Source: Athripsodes cinereus
Taxonomy: Eukaryota > Arthropoda > Insecta > Trichoptera > Leptoceridae
Assembly (NCBI GenBank): GCA_947579605.1
Contig: OX388305.1
Coordinates: forward strand, 25,433,542 to 25,497,541
Length of the DNA: 64,000 nt
Direction of reading: 5' to 3'
Below are positions 22,472 to 32,794 of the stretch, piece after piece. The first letter of the stretch is position 1; every line of letters starts with the position of its first letter. The position numbers and the translations under genes were made by a program. Under the pieces are notes generated by a model. That model made no database searches. It was not told the origin of the DNA and saw only the letters and a list, made by a program, of their open reading frames with translations.

Positions 22472-22482
22472 TAGTTCAGTGA
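22472..22482 (+). repeat. Target site duplication, left copy (RTE)
   Basis: TAGTTCAGTGA is repeated exactly at 24952-24962. It flanks the RTE body on both sides in direct orientation, as expected for target-primed reverse transcription. Confidence 0.85.
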
Positions 22483-24938
22483 TGGTTATTGTAATGGGAG
22501 ACTGGAACGCAGTAGTAGGGGAAGAAAGGGAGGGATCAGTCGTAGGAGCATATGGGTTGGGCACTAGAAATGATAGAGGTAGCCGTCTCATTGAATTCTG
22601 CGCCAAAAATAAAATGTTTATAGCCAACACGTGGTTTCAACACCACTATAGACATCGCTATACATGGAAATCTCCCGGAGACAGATTTCGATCACAGATT
22701 GATTACATTCTTACACGTCAAAGATACAGGAATCAAATTAAAGATTGCAGGAGCTTTGCAGGTCCGGACATTGATAGTGATCATAATATGGTTGTGGCGG
22801 AAACCATACTGAAATTCAAAAGGCTCGAGAAGAGAACCACAAAAAGATGGGACCTAAAACAGCTAAAAATAAAAGAAGTTAAAGAGAAATACGACGAAAA
22901 AACTAAGATATGCGATTTTGAGAGTAATGAAAGTATAGATAAAGTATGGGGTAAAATTAAAGAGAAAATAACCGCAGCGGCAGATGAGGTATTAGAGAAA
23001 AAAAAGCCGCAAGCTAGGAAAGAATGGATCACGGACGATATTTTAGAAATGATTGAAAAAAGAAGGAACTTAAAGAACTCTAAAACAGAAGAAGGGAAAA
23101 AGGAATATAAAGCCCTTAGAAATAAAATTAACAGAGAATCCAAGCTGAGAAAGGAATGTTATTTGCAAGAAAAATGCAAAAATATTAACAGGAATATAAA
23201 ACAAAGGAAATTTGAAACCGCATACTCTGAAGTAAAGAATTTCTTCAATGACAAAACACAACCACGATGTGCTATACAAGATAAAAACGGCAAACTGCTG
23301 TTTGAGGATGAATTGATCGTAAATAGATGGAAAGAATACCTAGAACAATTATACAAAGGAAAGAACATAGTCAAGGAAAGCAAAGCACTAGAAGCAGAAT
23401 ATGACGTAGAAAATAATGGAGATGACATCTTAAGAAGTGAATTTGATATTGCATTAGCAAAGTTGAAAGACGGCAAAGCACCAGGTATTGACCTGATTCC
23501 ATCAGAGCTGCTTAAATGCGCAGGAAAAGGCATGCTTGATACATTGTATAAGATTGTCTGCAAAATATACAACACAGGAGAGATACCTGAGGACTTTGCC
23601 AAATGTCTGATACGAGCGCTTCCTAAGAAAGCAGGCACGACAAAGTGTGAACAACACAGAACCTTAAGCATGATATCACACGCTTCTAAGATACTCACCA
23701 ACATTATAATGAAAAGGGCGGAAAATAAAATCAACGAAACACTTTCAGAAGATCAATTTGGATTCCGCAAAGAGACAGGCACAAGAGATGCAATCCTGAG
23801 TCTCAGACTTACTCTAGAAAAGAGAATAACAATTAATAAAAACACATATATAGCATTCATCGACCTTGAAAAAGCATTCGATAAAGTAGAATGGGAACAA
23901 CTTTTTAACACCCTCAACCAGATAGGAATGAGTTATAAGGATAGAAGAGCAATCTGGAGCTTATACAAGAACGAAATGGCTGTGATTAAAAGCGGAGAGA
24001 GCTGTGCAGAAGCAAGGGTCGAACAAGGCGTAAGACAAGGATGCTCAATGTCGCCAGCTCTCTTTAACTGCTATATACAGCGAGCCATTGATGAACTGAG
24101 AGAAGAAATGAAGAACTGGACAGGAGTAAAAATAAATGGGAAAAAGGTCGACATGATAAGATATGCTGACGACATAGCACTGCTCGCAGACTCCGAGATG
24201 GAGCTGAACGAAGCTTTAGGAAAATTGGAAAGTATACTGTTGTCAAAGTACAACATGAAAATAAATAAAGAAAAAACAAAATGTATGGTCGTTGGAAGAG
24301 AGGAAGCGACTGCGAACATTGCATTAAATGGAGTGAGCATCAAACAAGTAAGTGAATTCGTGTACCTGGGCAGCAGAATAAACCAGGATGGACGCTCCAA
24401 AGCAGAAATTGTAAGCAGAATAAACCAGGCAAGGATTGCCTTCAACAAAAAATCGAAGATATTGGAATCCCCAAATATCGACTTAAGCGTAAGGAAGAAC
24501 CTTACTAAAGCCTTTGTATGGAGCATTCTGCTTTATGGTTGTGAGACATGGACCATCAGCAAGAGTGAAAGCGGACGGTTGGCGGCCTTTGAGATGTGGT
24601 GCTACAGACGCATGCTTAAGATCCATTGGTCGGAGCACGTCGAAAACGAAGAAGTCTTAACCAGGGTAGGCGAAAAAAGGCAACTCCTTAAGAGAATCAG
24701 CCAACAACGAGCTAACTGGATTGGCCACAACATCAGGCACCCAGGACTACTCATCGCCATCGCGGAGGGTAAGACCGAGGGAACAAATGGCAGAGGCCGA
24801 CCAAGAGACGCATATATGGACCAACTGAAGAGGGACATGAACTGTGGCTCATACGTAGAGCTTAAAAGACTGGCTGAGAATAGGGAGGAATGGAGAAGAA
24901 AAACCAAACTCGTTGCAGACCAATCCAATGGATTGTAA
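22483..24938 (+). pseudogene. RTE endonuclease-reverse transcriptase ORF, N-truncated
   Basis: This frame encodes the polyprotein that nicks target DNA and reverse-transcribes the element's RNA in the nucleus. The open frame reaches back to 22431, but its first 17 or so codons are host flank with a GTG start, so no real start codon remains. Counting from 22431: endonuclease GDWNAVVG at about 23-30, DYIL at 91-94 and SDHN at 116-119. Reverse transcriptase AFIDLEKAFDKVEW has its Asp near 478, GVRQGCSMSPALFN starts near 533, and the RYADDIALL catalytic box lies near 577. The C-terminal region has FVYLGSRINQDG, YGCETWTISKSE, NWIGHNIRHPG and RGRPRDAYMDQL. This order matches RTE/BovB proteins. The endonuclease N-terminal half with its Asn and Glu residues is absent. 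No internal stop was seen, so it died on arrival but has decayed little. Confidence 0.9.
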
Positions 24939-24951
24939 CTAAATATATATA
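22483..24951 (+). mobile_element. RTE-clade non-LTR retrotransposon, 5'-truncated
   Basis: The element runs from just inside the left 11-bp target duplication to the right one. It holds one long ORF, a very short 3' end (GTAACT, then an AT dinucleotide-like tail) and no 3' poly-A. Short 3' ends with simple A/T repeats are typical of RTE-clade elements. The 5' part (5' UTR and the first half of the endonuclease) is missing. The intact ORF and clean duplication make it the youngest-looking LINE in the window. Confidence 0.85.
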
Positions 24952-24962
24952 TAGTTCAGTGA
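24952..24962 (+). repeat. Target site duplication, right copy (RTE)
   Basis: TAGTTCAGTGA, identical to 22472-22482 and placed directly after the AT-rich 3' tail of the RTE. Confidence 0.85.
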
Positions 24963-24966
24963 CGTC

Positions 24967-24985
24967 AAAGAACTAATAAGAAGCA
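24967..24985 (+). repeat. Right arm of 19-bp perfect inverted repeat
   Basis: AAAGAACTAATAAGAAGCA, exact reverse complement of 22444-22462, four bases beyond the right target duplication. Confidence 0.9.
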
Positions 24986-25630
24986 CCAAGTACTGTACAA
25001 GTACATTCTAGTAGGTAGTATTCTAGTACAGAGTGGTAGATAGATAGATTGGTGTTAGACTTTTTTAGTGTTTTGTTTTGCTATGAACATTGTAAATGGC
25101 GCCGATAAGGACGAATAAAGTATCATTACATATAACTTATATAACGGTGTTGTAAGCTAGTAGACTTACTTAGTTAAAATATTATCCCTTATGAACGTCT
25201 CATAAACATATAAAATAATAATGTAGTAGGTACCTACTGTCGATAGCAAAATTATTAAAATTTATTGAAATGAAAATCCAAAGCCTGCAAATTATGAAGG
25301 AAAATAAAATATTCTCTGAATTTTCTCTTTGTTAGTTACTAAGTATTGATTTTTATAATCACAAAATTACGTAAATGTGCATTTCCTATGTATGTACTCT
25401 GTATGCATCCTAAATTCTTATTAGTACATGAACTAATTAGTATATGTACCTATTATGCATCCTGTATTCTTATTAGTACATGTACTACATTCATGACTGA
25501 ATAATTTTGACATGAAAATATTCAGTGAACTAATAGTACTAATAGTACTAGAAGAGCGTACTAGTTCCGTAGGACAATTGTACTAGATCAGATCGCTCCC
25601 AAAAATGACCGAGCAAGAACAAGCCTAGAG
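24986..25630. repeat. Right flank of the palindromic locus, AGTAC-rich
   Basis: Words such as AGTACTGTACAAGTACATTC (24989-25008), ATTCTTATTAGTACATG (twice, 25424 and 25468) and GAACTAATAGTACTAATAGT (25528 on) repeat the AGTAC/AGTTC vocabulary of the left flank. No transposase frame is present. The limits are uncertain. Confidence 0.35.
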
Positions 25631-25741
25631 ACAAACCGGAAGCACGTGAATTATTTTAAGCTAGATACCAACGTAAAATTATTGCAAAAGCACAATGAAA
25701 TAGGTGTTGTCACATTGTAACAATAAATATATAGTGAATTA

Positions 25742-25885
25742 CGATCCATTGGAGTCTGCAACGAGTTTAGTTCTTCTCCATTTCTCCCCATTTTCAGCTA
25801 GTATCTTTAGTGCTACGTATGTGCCACAGTTCATGTCCATCTTCAGTTGGCCCATATAAGCGTCTCTTGGTCGGCCTCTTATTAT
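25742..25885 (-). pseudogene. RTE relic, last ~45 codons
   Basis: The minus strand matches the RTE 3' end: a GRPRDAYMGQL-like start, GACATGAACTGTGG, an AEN-x-x-x-WRR block, GTTGCAGACTCCAATGG and the end of the ORF. Several substitutions and small deletions. It ends abruptly at 25885, where RNA-directed truncation usually leaves such copies. Confidence 0.75.
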
Positions 25886-25914
25886 AAAATCATTTATAAT
25901 TATGCACCTTTTTC

Positions 25915-26036
25915 AAACTTGAAATGTAGCGACGCCATCCATCCTGAATGTTTTATATTTTTAGTATGATCTGTATGTAAGTTGAATACAGTTAGCCCAC
26001 TAACCATCCCACTTGCAGAAGATGCAGTGATGATAT
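25915..26036 (+). mobile_element. Family B copy, old
   Basis: GCGACGCCATCCATCCTGAA, GTTAGCCCACTAACCATCCC, ACTTGCAGAAGATGCAGTGA correspond to the family B core in order, with heavy divergence. Confidence 0.55.
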
Positions 26037-26631
26037 GGATTAGATATGTAGATAAACAATATATCTATATAGTTAGTATAGAAAATAGTGAATAATAAGA
26101 TAGATCGCATTGGTGTAAAAAGTTTTCTCCTTTGGGACCTTTGGTCTTCTTTCTCGTAAAATGTGATATTAAGCTTAGAGAAGTATTCAAAACTAGATTG
26201 TAGATTCAATGGCTCTTCTAAAATATTGTATTCAGTGCTCATTAAGTTGTCTTAATCATAAATATAAATGTGTTAATTTCGCAGTAGTAAAAATATGTCA
26301 TACCTGCATATAATCACTTAATTACAAAGAGTAAAAAACATAGGTATACCCGCAAGAATGCAGCTAATTATATACCTAATAATATACATACACATACTTT
26401 ACTATGCTAAACAGGTTCCAGGATCAATTATTAATCATCTACGTTACGTAGACGACAATCTTGTGAAGTGCAAATATCTTCAGATGACTCAAAAATTTAC
26501 CGATGACAGATCATGTTTTTCATTAAAAAAAATGGTGATGAAACTTGACATTTATCTTTAGATGAGGACTTCTATTATTTGATTCTATATTTAAAGACCA
26601 TCCACATAGATGACGACTTAGTTAAAGAAAA
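26037..26631. other. AT-rich stretch, nothing recognised
   Basis: Open frames at 26000-26242 and 26358-26561 are short, AT-rich and without recognisable motifs. Confidence 0.4.
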
Positions 26632-27126
26632 ATTATCAAACATAATTACGAACGTTTACAGTCAAAAACTAATATGGTATTAGTAATATTTTTTGACTCC
26701 AAGGTCTATGTTTAGAAACTATCACAACCTTACCGCCAAATCAATAAATAAAAATTATCAAACATAATTACGAACGTTTTGAGTCAAAAACTAATATGGT
26801 ATTAGTAATGTTTTTTGACTCCAAAGTCTATGTTTAGAAACTACCACAACCTTACCGCCAAATCAATTAATAAAAATTATCAAACATAATTACGAACGTT
26901 TAGAGTCAAAAACTAATATGGTATTAGTAATGTTTTTTGACTCCAAGTCTATGTTAAGAAACTACCACAACCTTACCGCCAAATCAATAAATAAAAATTA
27001 TCAACCATAATTACGAACGTTTAGAGTCAAAAACTAATATGGTATTAGTAATGTTTTTTTGAATCCAAAGTCTATGTTTAGAAACTACCACAACTTTACC
27101 GCCAAATCAATATATAAAAATTATCA
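26632..27126. repeat. ~122-bp tandem array, four copies
   Basis: Units begin ATTATCAA at 26632, 26753, 26876 and 26997, with a partial start at 27120 (spacings 121, 123, 121, 123). Each unit contains GAACGTTT, then GTCAAAAACTAATATGGTAT TAGTAATGTTTTTTGAC, then CCACAACCTTACCGCCAAAT. The middle part is a dyad: GTCAAAAA pairs with TTTTTGAC around ACTAATATGGTATTAGT. Each monomer could therefore form a hairpin. Confidence 0.9.
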
Positions 27127-28039
27127 ATATAAATCATTTAACCGATTTACTCTATTTCAGGTGTTTTATTATAAATATAAGCAAGCCTTAAATTACCTTA
27201 TACTGTAATTATTTTGTTGAGTTTGAGTTTAAATTTCCCAAATAATAACGCCTATTCAGATACGTATTTAAGTAACAATATTCGAGTAGGTAACAAGCAG
27301 TAGCTATTTACTTTCTATAATCATATCGGTTACGTGAGATGTGGGATAACCTATTTATTATTGTTTCATACAAATTACAGTATAATGGAATTATAAAACA
27401 CTACACATTATTAAAATAATGCGAGCAAGCTCACAATATTGTGAATAGTCACATCAACTGTGAAAAGTCGGTTAACTTATCGCGGAATAATTATATGGAA
27501 TCCACTCAACATTCTCAATATTGACTCCAAACATTAGTTAGTAAAAGCATTAAACTATGTGAACTCTTCGATAAAACAATATACATTTGATTCATTGCTA
27601 ATGACAACAAGATTTAGTAGAGTGCTTAATTTTTTAACATGTTATTATTTAATTACATTGCAAAGCAAACAATGAGATGCTCAGTAATGATTCGTTTTAT
27701 TTTTTAATTGAACCATATTATGATAAGGGGTCATTCATAACCTTGTTTAAAAATACATTTATTACATATATTTATTTAAATAAGAAAATAAAAACATGTA
27801 AGAAAAATTAAAAAACAGGTAAGCAAAAATATCTGTCTGTATTCTCAAAAATTGAGTATGAGATGTAGTACAATTATGTTAGTTAAGGCTTATCTACAGA
27901 CGGTAATCTTCCTGTAAGGAAACTACATACTAAAGGTAGTGGGATAACTTGACTTACTCTGCAACTAGTTGAACATGCATGACATACTTAGTCCATTGGA
28001 GAATACGTTTTCCACAAGGGCAACCTTTGTACCATTATG
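27127..28039. other. AT-rich stretch, nothing recognised
   Basis: No repeat shared with the rest of the window and no coding signal was seen. Confidence 0.4.
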
Positions 28040-28943
28040 TATATATATAATAAGTTACAATCCATTGGATTGGTCTGCAACGAGTTTGGTTTTTCTTCTC
28101 CATTCGTCTCTATTCTCAGCCAGTCTTTTCAGCTCTACGTATGAGCCACAGTTCATGTCCCTCTTCAGTTGGTCCATATACGCGTCTCTTGGTCGGCCTC
28201 TGCCATTTGTCCCCTCGGTCTTACCCTCCGCGATGGCGATGAGTAGTCCTGGGTGCCTGATGTTGTGGCCAATCCAGTTAGCTCGTTGTTGGCCGATTCT
28301 CTTAAGAAGTTGCCTTTTTTCGCCTACCCTGGTTAATACTACTTCGTTTTCGACGTGTTCCGACCAATGGATCTTAAGCATGCGTCTGTAGCACCACATC
28401 TCAAAGGCCGCCAACCGTCCGCTTTCACTCTTGCTGATGGTCCACGTCTCGCAACCATATAGCAAACTGCTTATATTATAAATAGGTAAAAAAAGACTTC
28501 GAAATGTGGGAGTAAATGTTCTTGAAAATTACTTAATTTCCGGATCCACGTCTCGCAATTTCCGATTTGGAGCGTCCATCCTGGTTTATTCTGCTGCCCA
28601 AGTACCACGAATTCTCTTACTTGTTTGATGCTCACTCCATTTATGGCAATGTTCGCAGTCGCTTCCTCTCTTCCCACGACCATACATTTTGTTTTTTCTT
28701 TATTTATTTTCATGTTGTACTTTGACAACAGTATACTTTCCATTTTTCCTAAGGCTTCGTTCAGCTCCATCTCGGAGTCTGCGAGCAGTGCTATGTCGTC
28801 AGCATATCTAATCATGTCGACCTTTTTCCCATTTATTTTTACTCCTGTCCAGTTGTTCATTTCTTCTCTGAGATCATCAATAGCTCGCTGTATATAGCAG
28901 TTAAAGAGAGCTGGCGACATTGAGCATCCCTGTCTTATTGCCT
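28040..28943 (-). pseudogene. RTE copy with internal replacement, 5'-truncated
   Basis: The minus strand starts just before GCTCAATGTCGCCAGC (SMSPALFNCYIQRAIDDLRE). It keeps the catalytic RYADDIALLADSEMELNEAL and KTKCMVVGREEATANIAING, then shifts frame at VREFVVLGQQNKPGW, where the YLGSRINQDG motif should be. The stretch for VSRINQARIAFNKKSKILES to the next SI is missing. About 85 unrelated bases (roughly 28467-28555) stand in its place, with a short extra CCACGTCTCGCAA copy at their edge. The frame then resumes at LYGCETWTISKSESGRLAAF and runs to the stop at 28055. The 3' end has the family's TTGTAACTTATTATATATAT tail. Confidence 0.9.
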
Positions 28944-29019
28944 ATTATATAGCTCTTTCGAGAAATTGCTTCTGGCTTGCCCGTGCAGGATGTATGAAAC
29001 CATGTTCATGAACTCATGT

Positions 29020-29065
29020 GTTCGATAAGTTTATTTTCCCCGTGTAGAAAATAAACTCATCGAAC
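29020..29065. repeat. 18-bp-stem hairpin
   Basis: GTTCGATAAGTTTATTTT (29020-29037) pairs with AAAATAAACTCATCGAAC (29048-29065) with one mismatch and a 10-base loop. It lies between the RTE copy and the direct repeats at 29.1 kb. Confidence 0.8.
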
Positions 29066-29116
29066 TTGGATATTAGGAAGGAATGCTGGATAATGGATGA
29101 TGGAAAAAAGACTTAC

Positions 29117-29325
29117 CGATTCACAAAGATTTCCGTATTGATATACTTATGTCCGACCGATCCGAATCGACGTTTTTTCTCTATTCCGAAATCAGTGATG
29201 TATTGCTGGTTTCTCGCATCTGTTATCCACTCATATCTTCCACAGCTTTCTTCTTCTCGGAACCGATCCACAAGATTTCCGTAATGATAAAAGTCCGACC
29301 GACCCGAATTGACGTTTGTCTTTTT
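29117..29325. repeat. Direct repeat pair, ~57 bp, in a GC-richer block
   Basis: The segment CGATTCACAAAGATTTCCGTA ... GTCCGACCGATCCGAATCGA (about 29118-29172) recurs as CGATCCACAAGATTTCCGTA ... GTCCGACCGACCCGAATTGA (about 29263-29316), offset about 145 bp. Between them the minus strand has an open frame (VDRFREEESCGRYEWITDAR), but it has no recognised domain. A consensus-like GTAAGT donor on the minus strand (about 29112-29117) is noted without further support. Confidence 0.65.
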
Positions 29326-29569
29326 TTCCAAACAATGGCGGGAAGACAGGAAGTGGGTAAGGAGGGGAGAGAGAGGAAAAAGGAATGACCGACAGTGTTA
29401 CCATAAGCGAATTATTTATTTTGTTCGAACGAAACGGGTGCATATCGCAACAACATACTTTTTTGATACGAAAATATCAAACATCATGTATTATGTAATA
29501 CTGCAATTATTGTCATTTATTGTAGTCTAAATAGACATTTTAAGTGTATAATTAACTATAGATAAATGG

Positions 29570-29625
29570 AAGTCCCCAGACTTCTGCGGTATCCTGGAGA
29601 ACGGTAGATCTCCTTCAACGTCTAA
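29570..29625. repeat. Short shared repeat fragment
   Basis: AAGTCCCCAGACTTCTGCGG TATCCTGGAG shares 16 bases plus GGTATCCT with 18329-18360. Too short to classify. Confidence 0.35.
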
Positions 29626-30520
29626 ATACATATAACTATGTGCTAAGAGAAGAAATAAAATTTCGTCATATTTTTGCACTGCGATCCCATCACTTCATAA
29701 AATATACCAACTCAATATAGGTATGTATATTATTTGATAATTTATTTACACAGATTTCACCTAAAGTAGATAAAATCATTACGAGTATTTTACTATCAAC
29801 ATATTTCAAATAATTTTAAGATACGGAAATGATGAAAGAAAAAACTATTATAATTTATTTTATTTTATAACTTTAATTAAATTAAACCATATTATGATTG
29901 AAGTGTAAACTGTGCCATTGTAAACAAAAAAGATTATAAGAGTATCAATTCATATAATTTAATTGAATCAGAATAATGCGCCCGCGATATTGCACAATTT
30001 GATAATGACTGACTTTATTTTTTCCTGTGATTTGAATGAAACATAAAGTGATTATTGTGTACATTGGATTACGCAATTGTTATAACATTTTATCTGATAA
30101 TTGAGAAAACGCTGATGTAAAATACACTACAAATTTTACATTGGATATTTGAAATTCTTCAAGACGTTTAATGAATTGAGTTATTAAAACTGTTAAAAGT
30201 TACGAAAAAAATATATAATTGTTGTATGAAGAAAGTTAATGGATGAACTTAAATATTACCTATATTTTTGTGCACTGAGGCTTAATTAATTGGAACTTCA
30301 TATGTATTGTTGTGTCATCATTTTATTTTGTTATAGAAGAGTAAAGAATAGAAAAATAAGACACCCAAATTTGTACTGCGAATAACATTTTTAATCCGCT
30401 TTTTTAGTATAAATCTGGGTTCAAGAAATACAAAACCCCTCTCCAAACTGCCTCATAATTATAAAATGTATTTGTGTCGTAAAGATTAATTAAGTTGGCA
30501 ACGGGAGGATTTGAGCCCAG
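29626..30520. other. AT-rich stretch, nothing recognised
   Basis: Uniform AT-rich background. Confidence 0.4.
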
Positions 30521-30600
30521 TATATTTATTTATTTATTTATTTATTAATTCAATATACGGCAATTGCCTTTTATATAAAATTATATTACAAGCTATCAAA
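30521..30600 (-). mobile_element. Family F non-LTR 3' tail with (TTTA)n
   Basis: A run of ATTTATTTATTTATTTATTT is followed by AATTCAATATACGGCAATTG and CCTTTTATATAAAATTATA, the same layout as at 11.22 kb. Confidence 0.5.
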
Positions 30601-31035
30601 TACCTATAGACTACCGTCTGCCCATCATAACGATATGAAACAAAAAGGCTATATTAAGGAAATTTTGACGTGAGGAATGCCTGTAAATATAATAAATACC
30701 TGTAAATGCATATTTAAAATATGAAACTAACACATAAGGCTTAATTCAGACAGCCTCGCCTTATTTGCTAGTGTCCTGGACGGGACTTGAACCTGTAACC
30801 CATCCTCGTTGTGAGATGGGCTTTGTCCAATTAAGATAAATATTTAAAAAAAAATATATAAATGAATTATTTGTTAACTATGTATATTATTTTTGACAAT
30901 AAGTTGACATTATCTGTTCTAAGCCTTACATCATAGTTTCATGTCATTTACAAATATATGTAACCTCGTATAATACAATGATTAATAATTGTAAAAAAAA
31001 AACAAAATTCGCAAAAAGAGATAATATATATAAGA

Positions 31036-31400
31036 TATGTATGATGGTGTTTTCGGCCTTGAAGGGTGTATTACCATCTTATTTGTCGGAGATGTGCGAG
31101 ATCGAGACCATCAGTGAAAGACGGCTCATGCTTCGCTCAGCACAGGGTGAGGCAAAATGTAGACTGATTGAGCCATCTCGATCTCGCAAAACAGGCTTTT
31201 GAGATAGAGCGTTTAGTGTTGCGGGTCCCAGATGTTGGAACAAGCTGCCTCTGTGTCTGCGAGAGGAGGTGAATGGAGAGAGTCTTAAAAGAGGGCTGAA
31301 GACACCATCACACATATCTTCGGGGAGTTTCGGGTGATGGATACGATATACGGCGCCCTTGAGGTCATGTTATGAATAAATGGCGCTTTACAAATTGTCC
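31036..31400 (+). pseudogene. CR1/L2-type non-LTR RT C-terminal relic with 3' UTR
   Basis: The frame from about 31036 reads MMVFSALKGVLPSYLSEMCE, SERRLMLRSAQGEAKC and EPSRSRKTGF, then a TGA at 31201-31203, then continues in frame DRAFSVAGPRCWNKLPLCLR, EEVNGESLKRGLKTP to a second TGA near 31337. The order AL-x-G-x-x-P-x-YL, LRS, K-T-x-x-DRAFSVAGPR-WN-x-LP is the standard end of CR1/L2/Rex1-like polyproteins. In such proteins the position before DRAFS is usually Gly, so the first stop looks like a GGA to TGA change. A GGCGCTTTACAAATTGT motif near 31383, like 3' UTR words of these elements, precedes an (AT)n tract. Confidence 0.75.
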
Positions 31401-31424
31401 ATATATATATATATATATATATAT
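31400..31424. repeat. (AT)n microsatellite
   Basis: A pure AT dinucleotide run directly after the CR1-like 3' end; it may be the element's tail. Confidence 0.9.
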
Positions 31425-32109
31425 AAAAAGAACAATGTACAGTGTAACATCAAGTAAGTACATAAATATCTACTAAAGTATACGTTAATTTTAATGTAAC
31501 TACGTTGGTACCAATCAATATACATGTGAATTCACATGATTTTAAAAGTGATTTACAAATTATAAATATACATATTTTATATTTCACATCCCGTGGCGCC
31601 ATGACTTTCTATGGTCCTCTTTCTAATTCTACAACGTACATACATTTATTCGGTATTTTTACGATCACGAAGCAGTAAAACGGACCTGACAAAATAGCCA
31701 ATTAATGAAGTTTTAAACGATTTAAAACCATTTAAAGAACTGCCAATTAATGTTCAAGCTTACTTTTTTTCTATTATTTCCGAATGCTGTCACTCAATTA
31801 AGTTATGTTTATTATAAACTATGAATAATTGATTACACTGTAAATTAGTATTTTCTGTTAAAGAAGTCTAAAATTTAAATAACAAGCCAGAAGAGGTATA
31901 TACGATAATAATATTATGATAATTTTATTTATTTAGTGATGCCCAATATTACTCATAGTGTAATCGATTTGTTTACTTAGGTAGCTACGTATATGTTCAT
32001 TGATTAGCAGTTTTTTATTATCGCAATGATTAGTCACATTATTATTGTAATGTGTGGTTTTCATTCCTTATTCAATAAACGTATCTTCAATTCAGCTTTT
32101 AAAATTTTA
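31425..32109. other. AT-rich stretch, nothing recognised
   Basis: No coding or repeat signal recognised. Confidence 0.4.
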
Positions 32110-32250
32110 ACTAAAAACATTTATTTATTCTTTTTGCACATTGTTATTATATAACAGTGTTAACAAAACAATACAAAATTAAAAATACTAAGACGATATG
32201 CAGTGGCGAGATTATCTCTATGAAGTGGTTTCTTCCATCTAACCACGATA
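32110..32250 (-). mobile_element. Family D non-LTR 3' tail, diverged
   Basis: The plus strand shows TTTATTTATTCTTTTTGCAC, ACAGTGTTAACAAAAC, CAGTGGCGAGATTATCTCTA and TCTTCCATCTAACC. These follow the order of the 19.7 and 58.0 kb copies with more substitutions. Confidence 0.5.
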
Positions 32251-32758
32251 AGAAAAAATAGCCCCTCAATTTTCTCTCTATATTCGTCCTTCATCATCGG
32301 ATCTATCATAAAATCCATTAAAAAAAGGGTAAAAAACCATCGGTTAGTCGGAAGAGATCGGTCTTTGCGATAAACTCGCCTTCTGTATTTTGATTATACC
32401 TAATTTGAATGCATTTTTCTATAAAATTGTAGGTACACATAATAAATAAATATAGGTTTTATTTTTATACTAGTAAATCTACAATTTCATTTATAAAAGT
32501 CTTTTAAAATAATAATAAATCACAATAATATTATACAAGTACGTCCACAAATTTCGGAAAATCCTCAATCATTATTGTTTTTGCAAACTGCATGCATCTA
32601 ATTTAAAATTATTAAGGAGTCGTTGCACTAGTGACAATATTACATATATGCATCGGTGTGTTAATGTCGAAACAAAATTAGCAAATTTGCCTCTCTACAT
32701 AGTGGTTACAACCGTGAGATCCGCTAGAGCTAGAAACATACTACAGTATACATATGCG

Positions 32759-32794
32759 CAAGAAGACAGCCTTGCAAGGCCGTACCTCTTCTTG
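32759..32794. repeat. Small hairpin in a GC-richer patch
   Basis: CAAGAAGA (32759-32766) pairs with TCTTCTTG (32787-32794) around an inner palindrome GCCTTGCAAGGC. It lies in a GC-richer patch of about 32700-32840. Function unknown. Confidence 0.5.

Noticed and set aside
22781..24928. Several minus-strand open frames of 69-191 codons inside the RTE
   Set aside because: They are antisense shadows of the RTE ORF, without their own motifs or starts.
29066..29530. Overlapping 70-79 codon frames on both strands as genes
   Set aside because: Mutually overlapping, no motif; they result from raised GC and the direct repeats.
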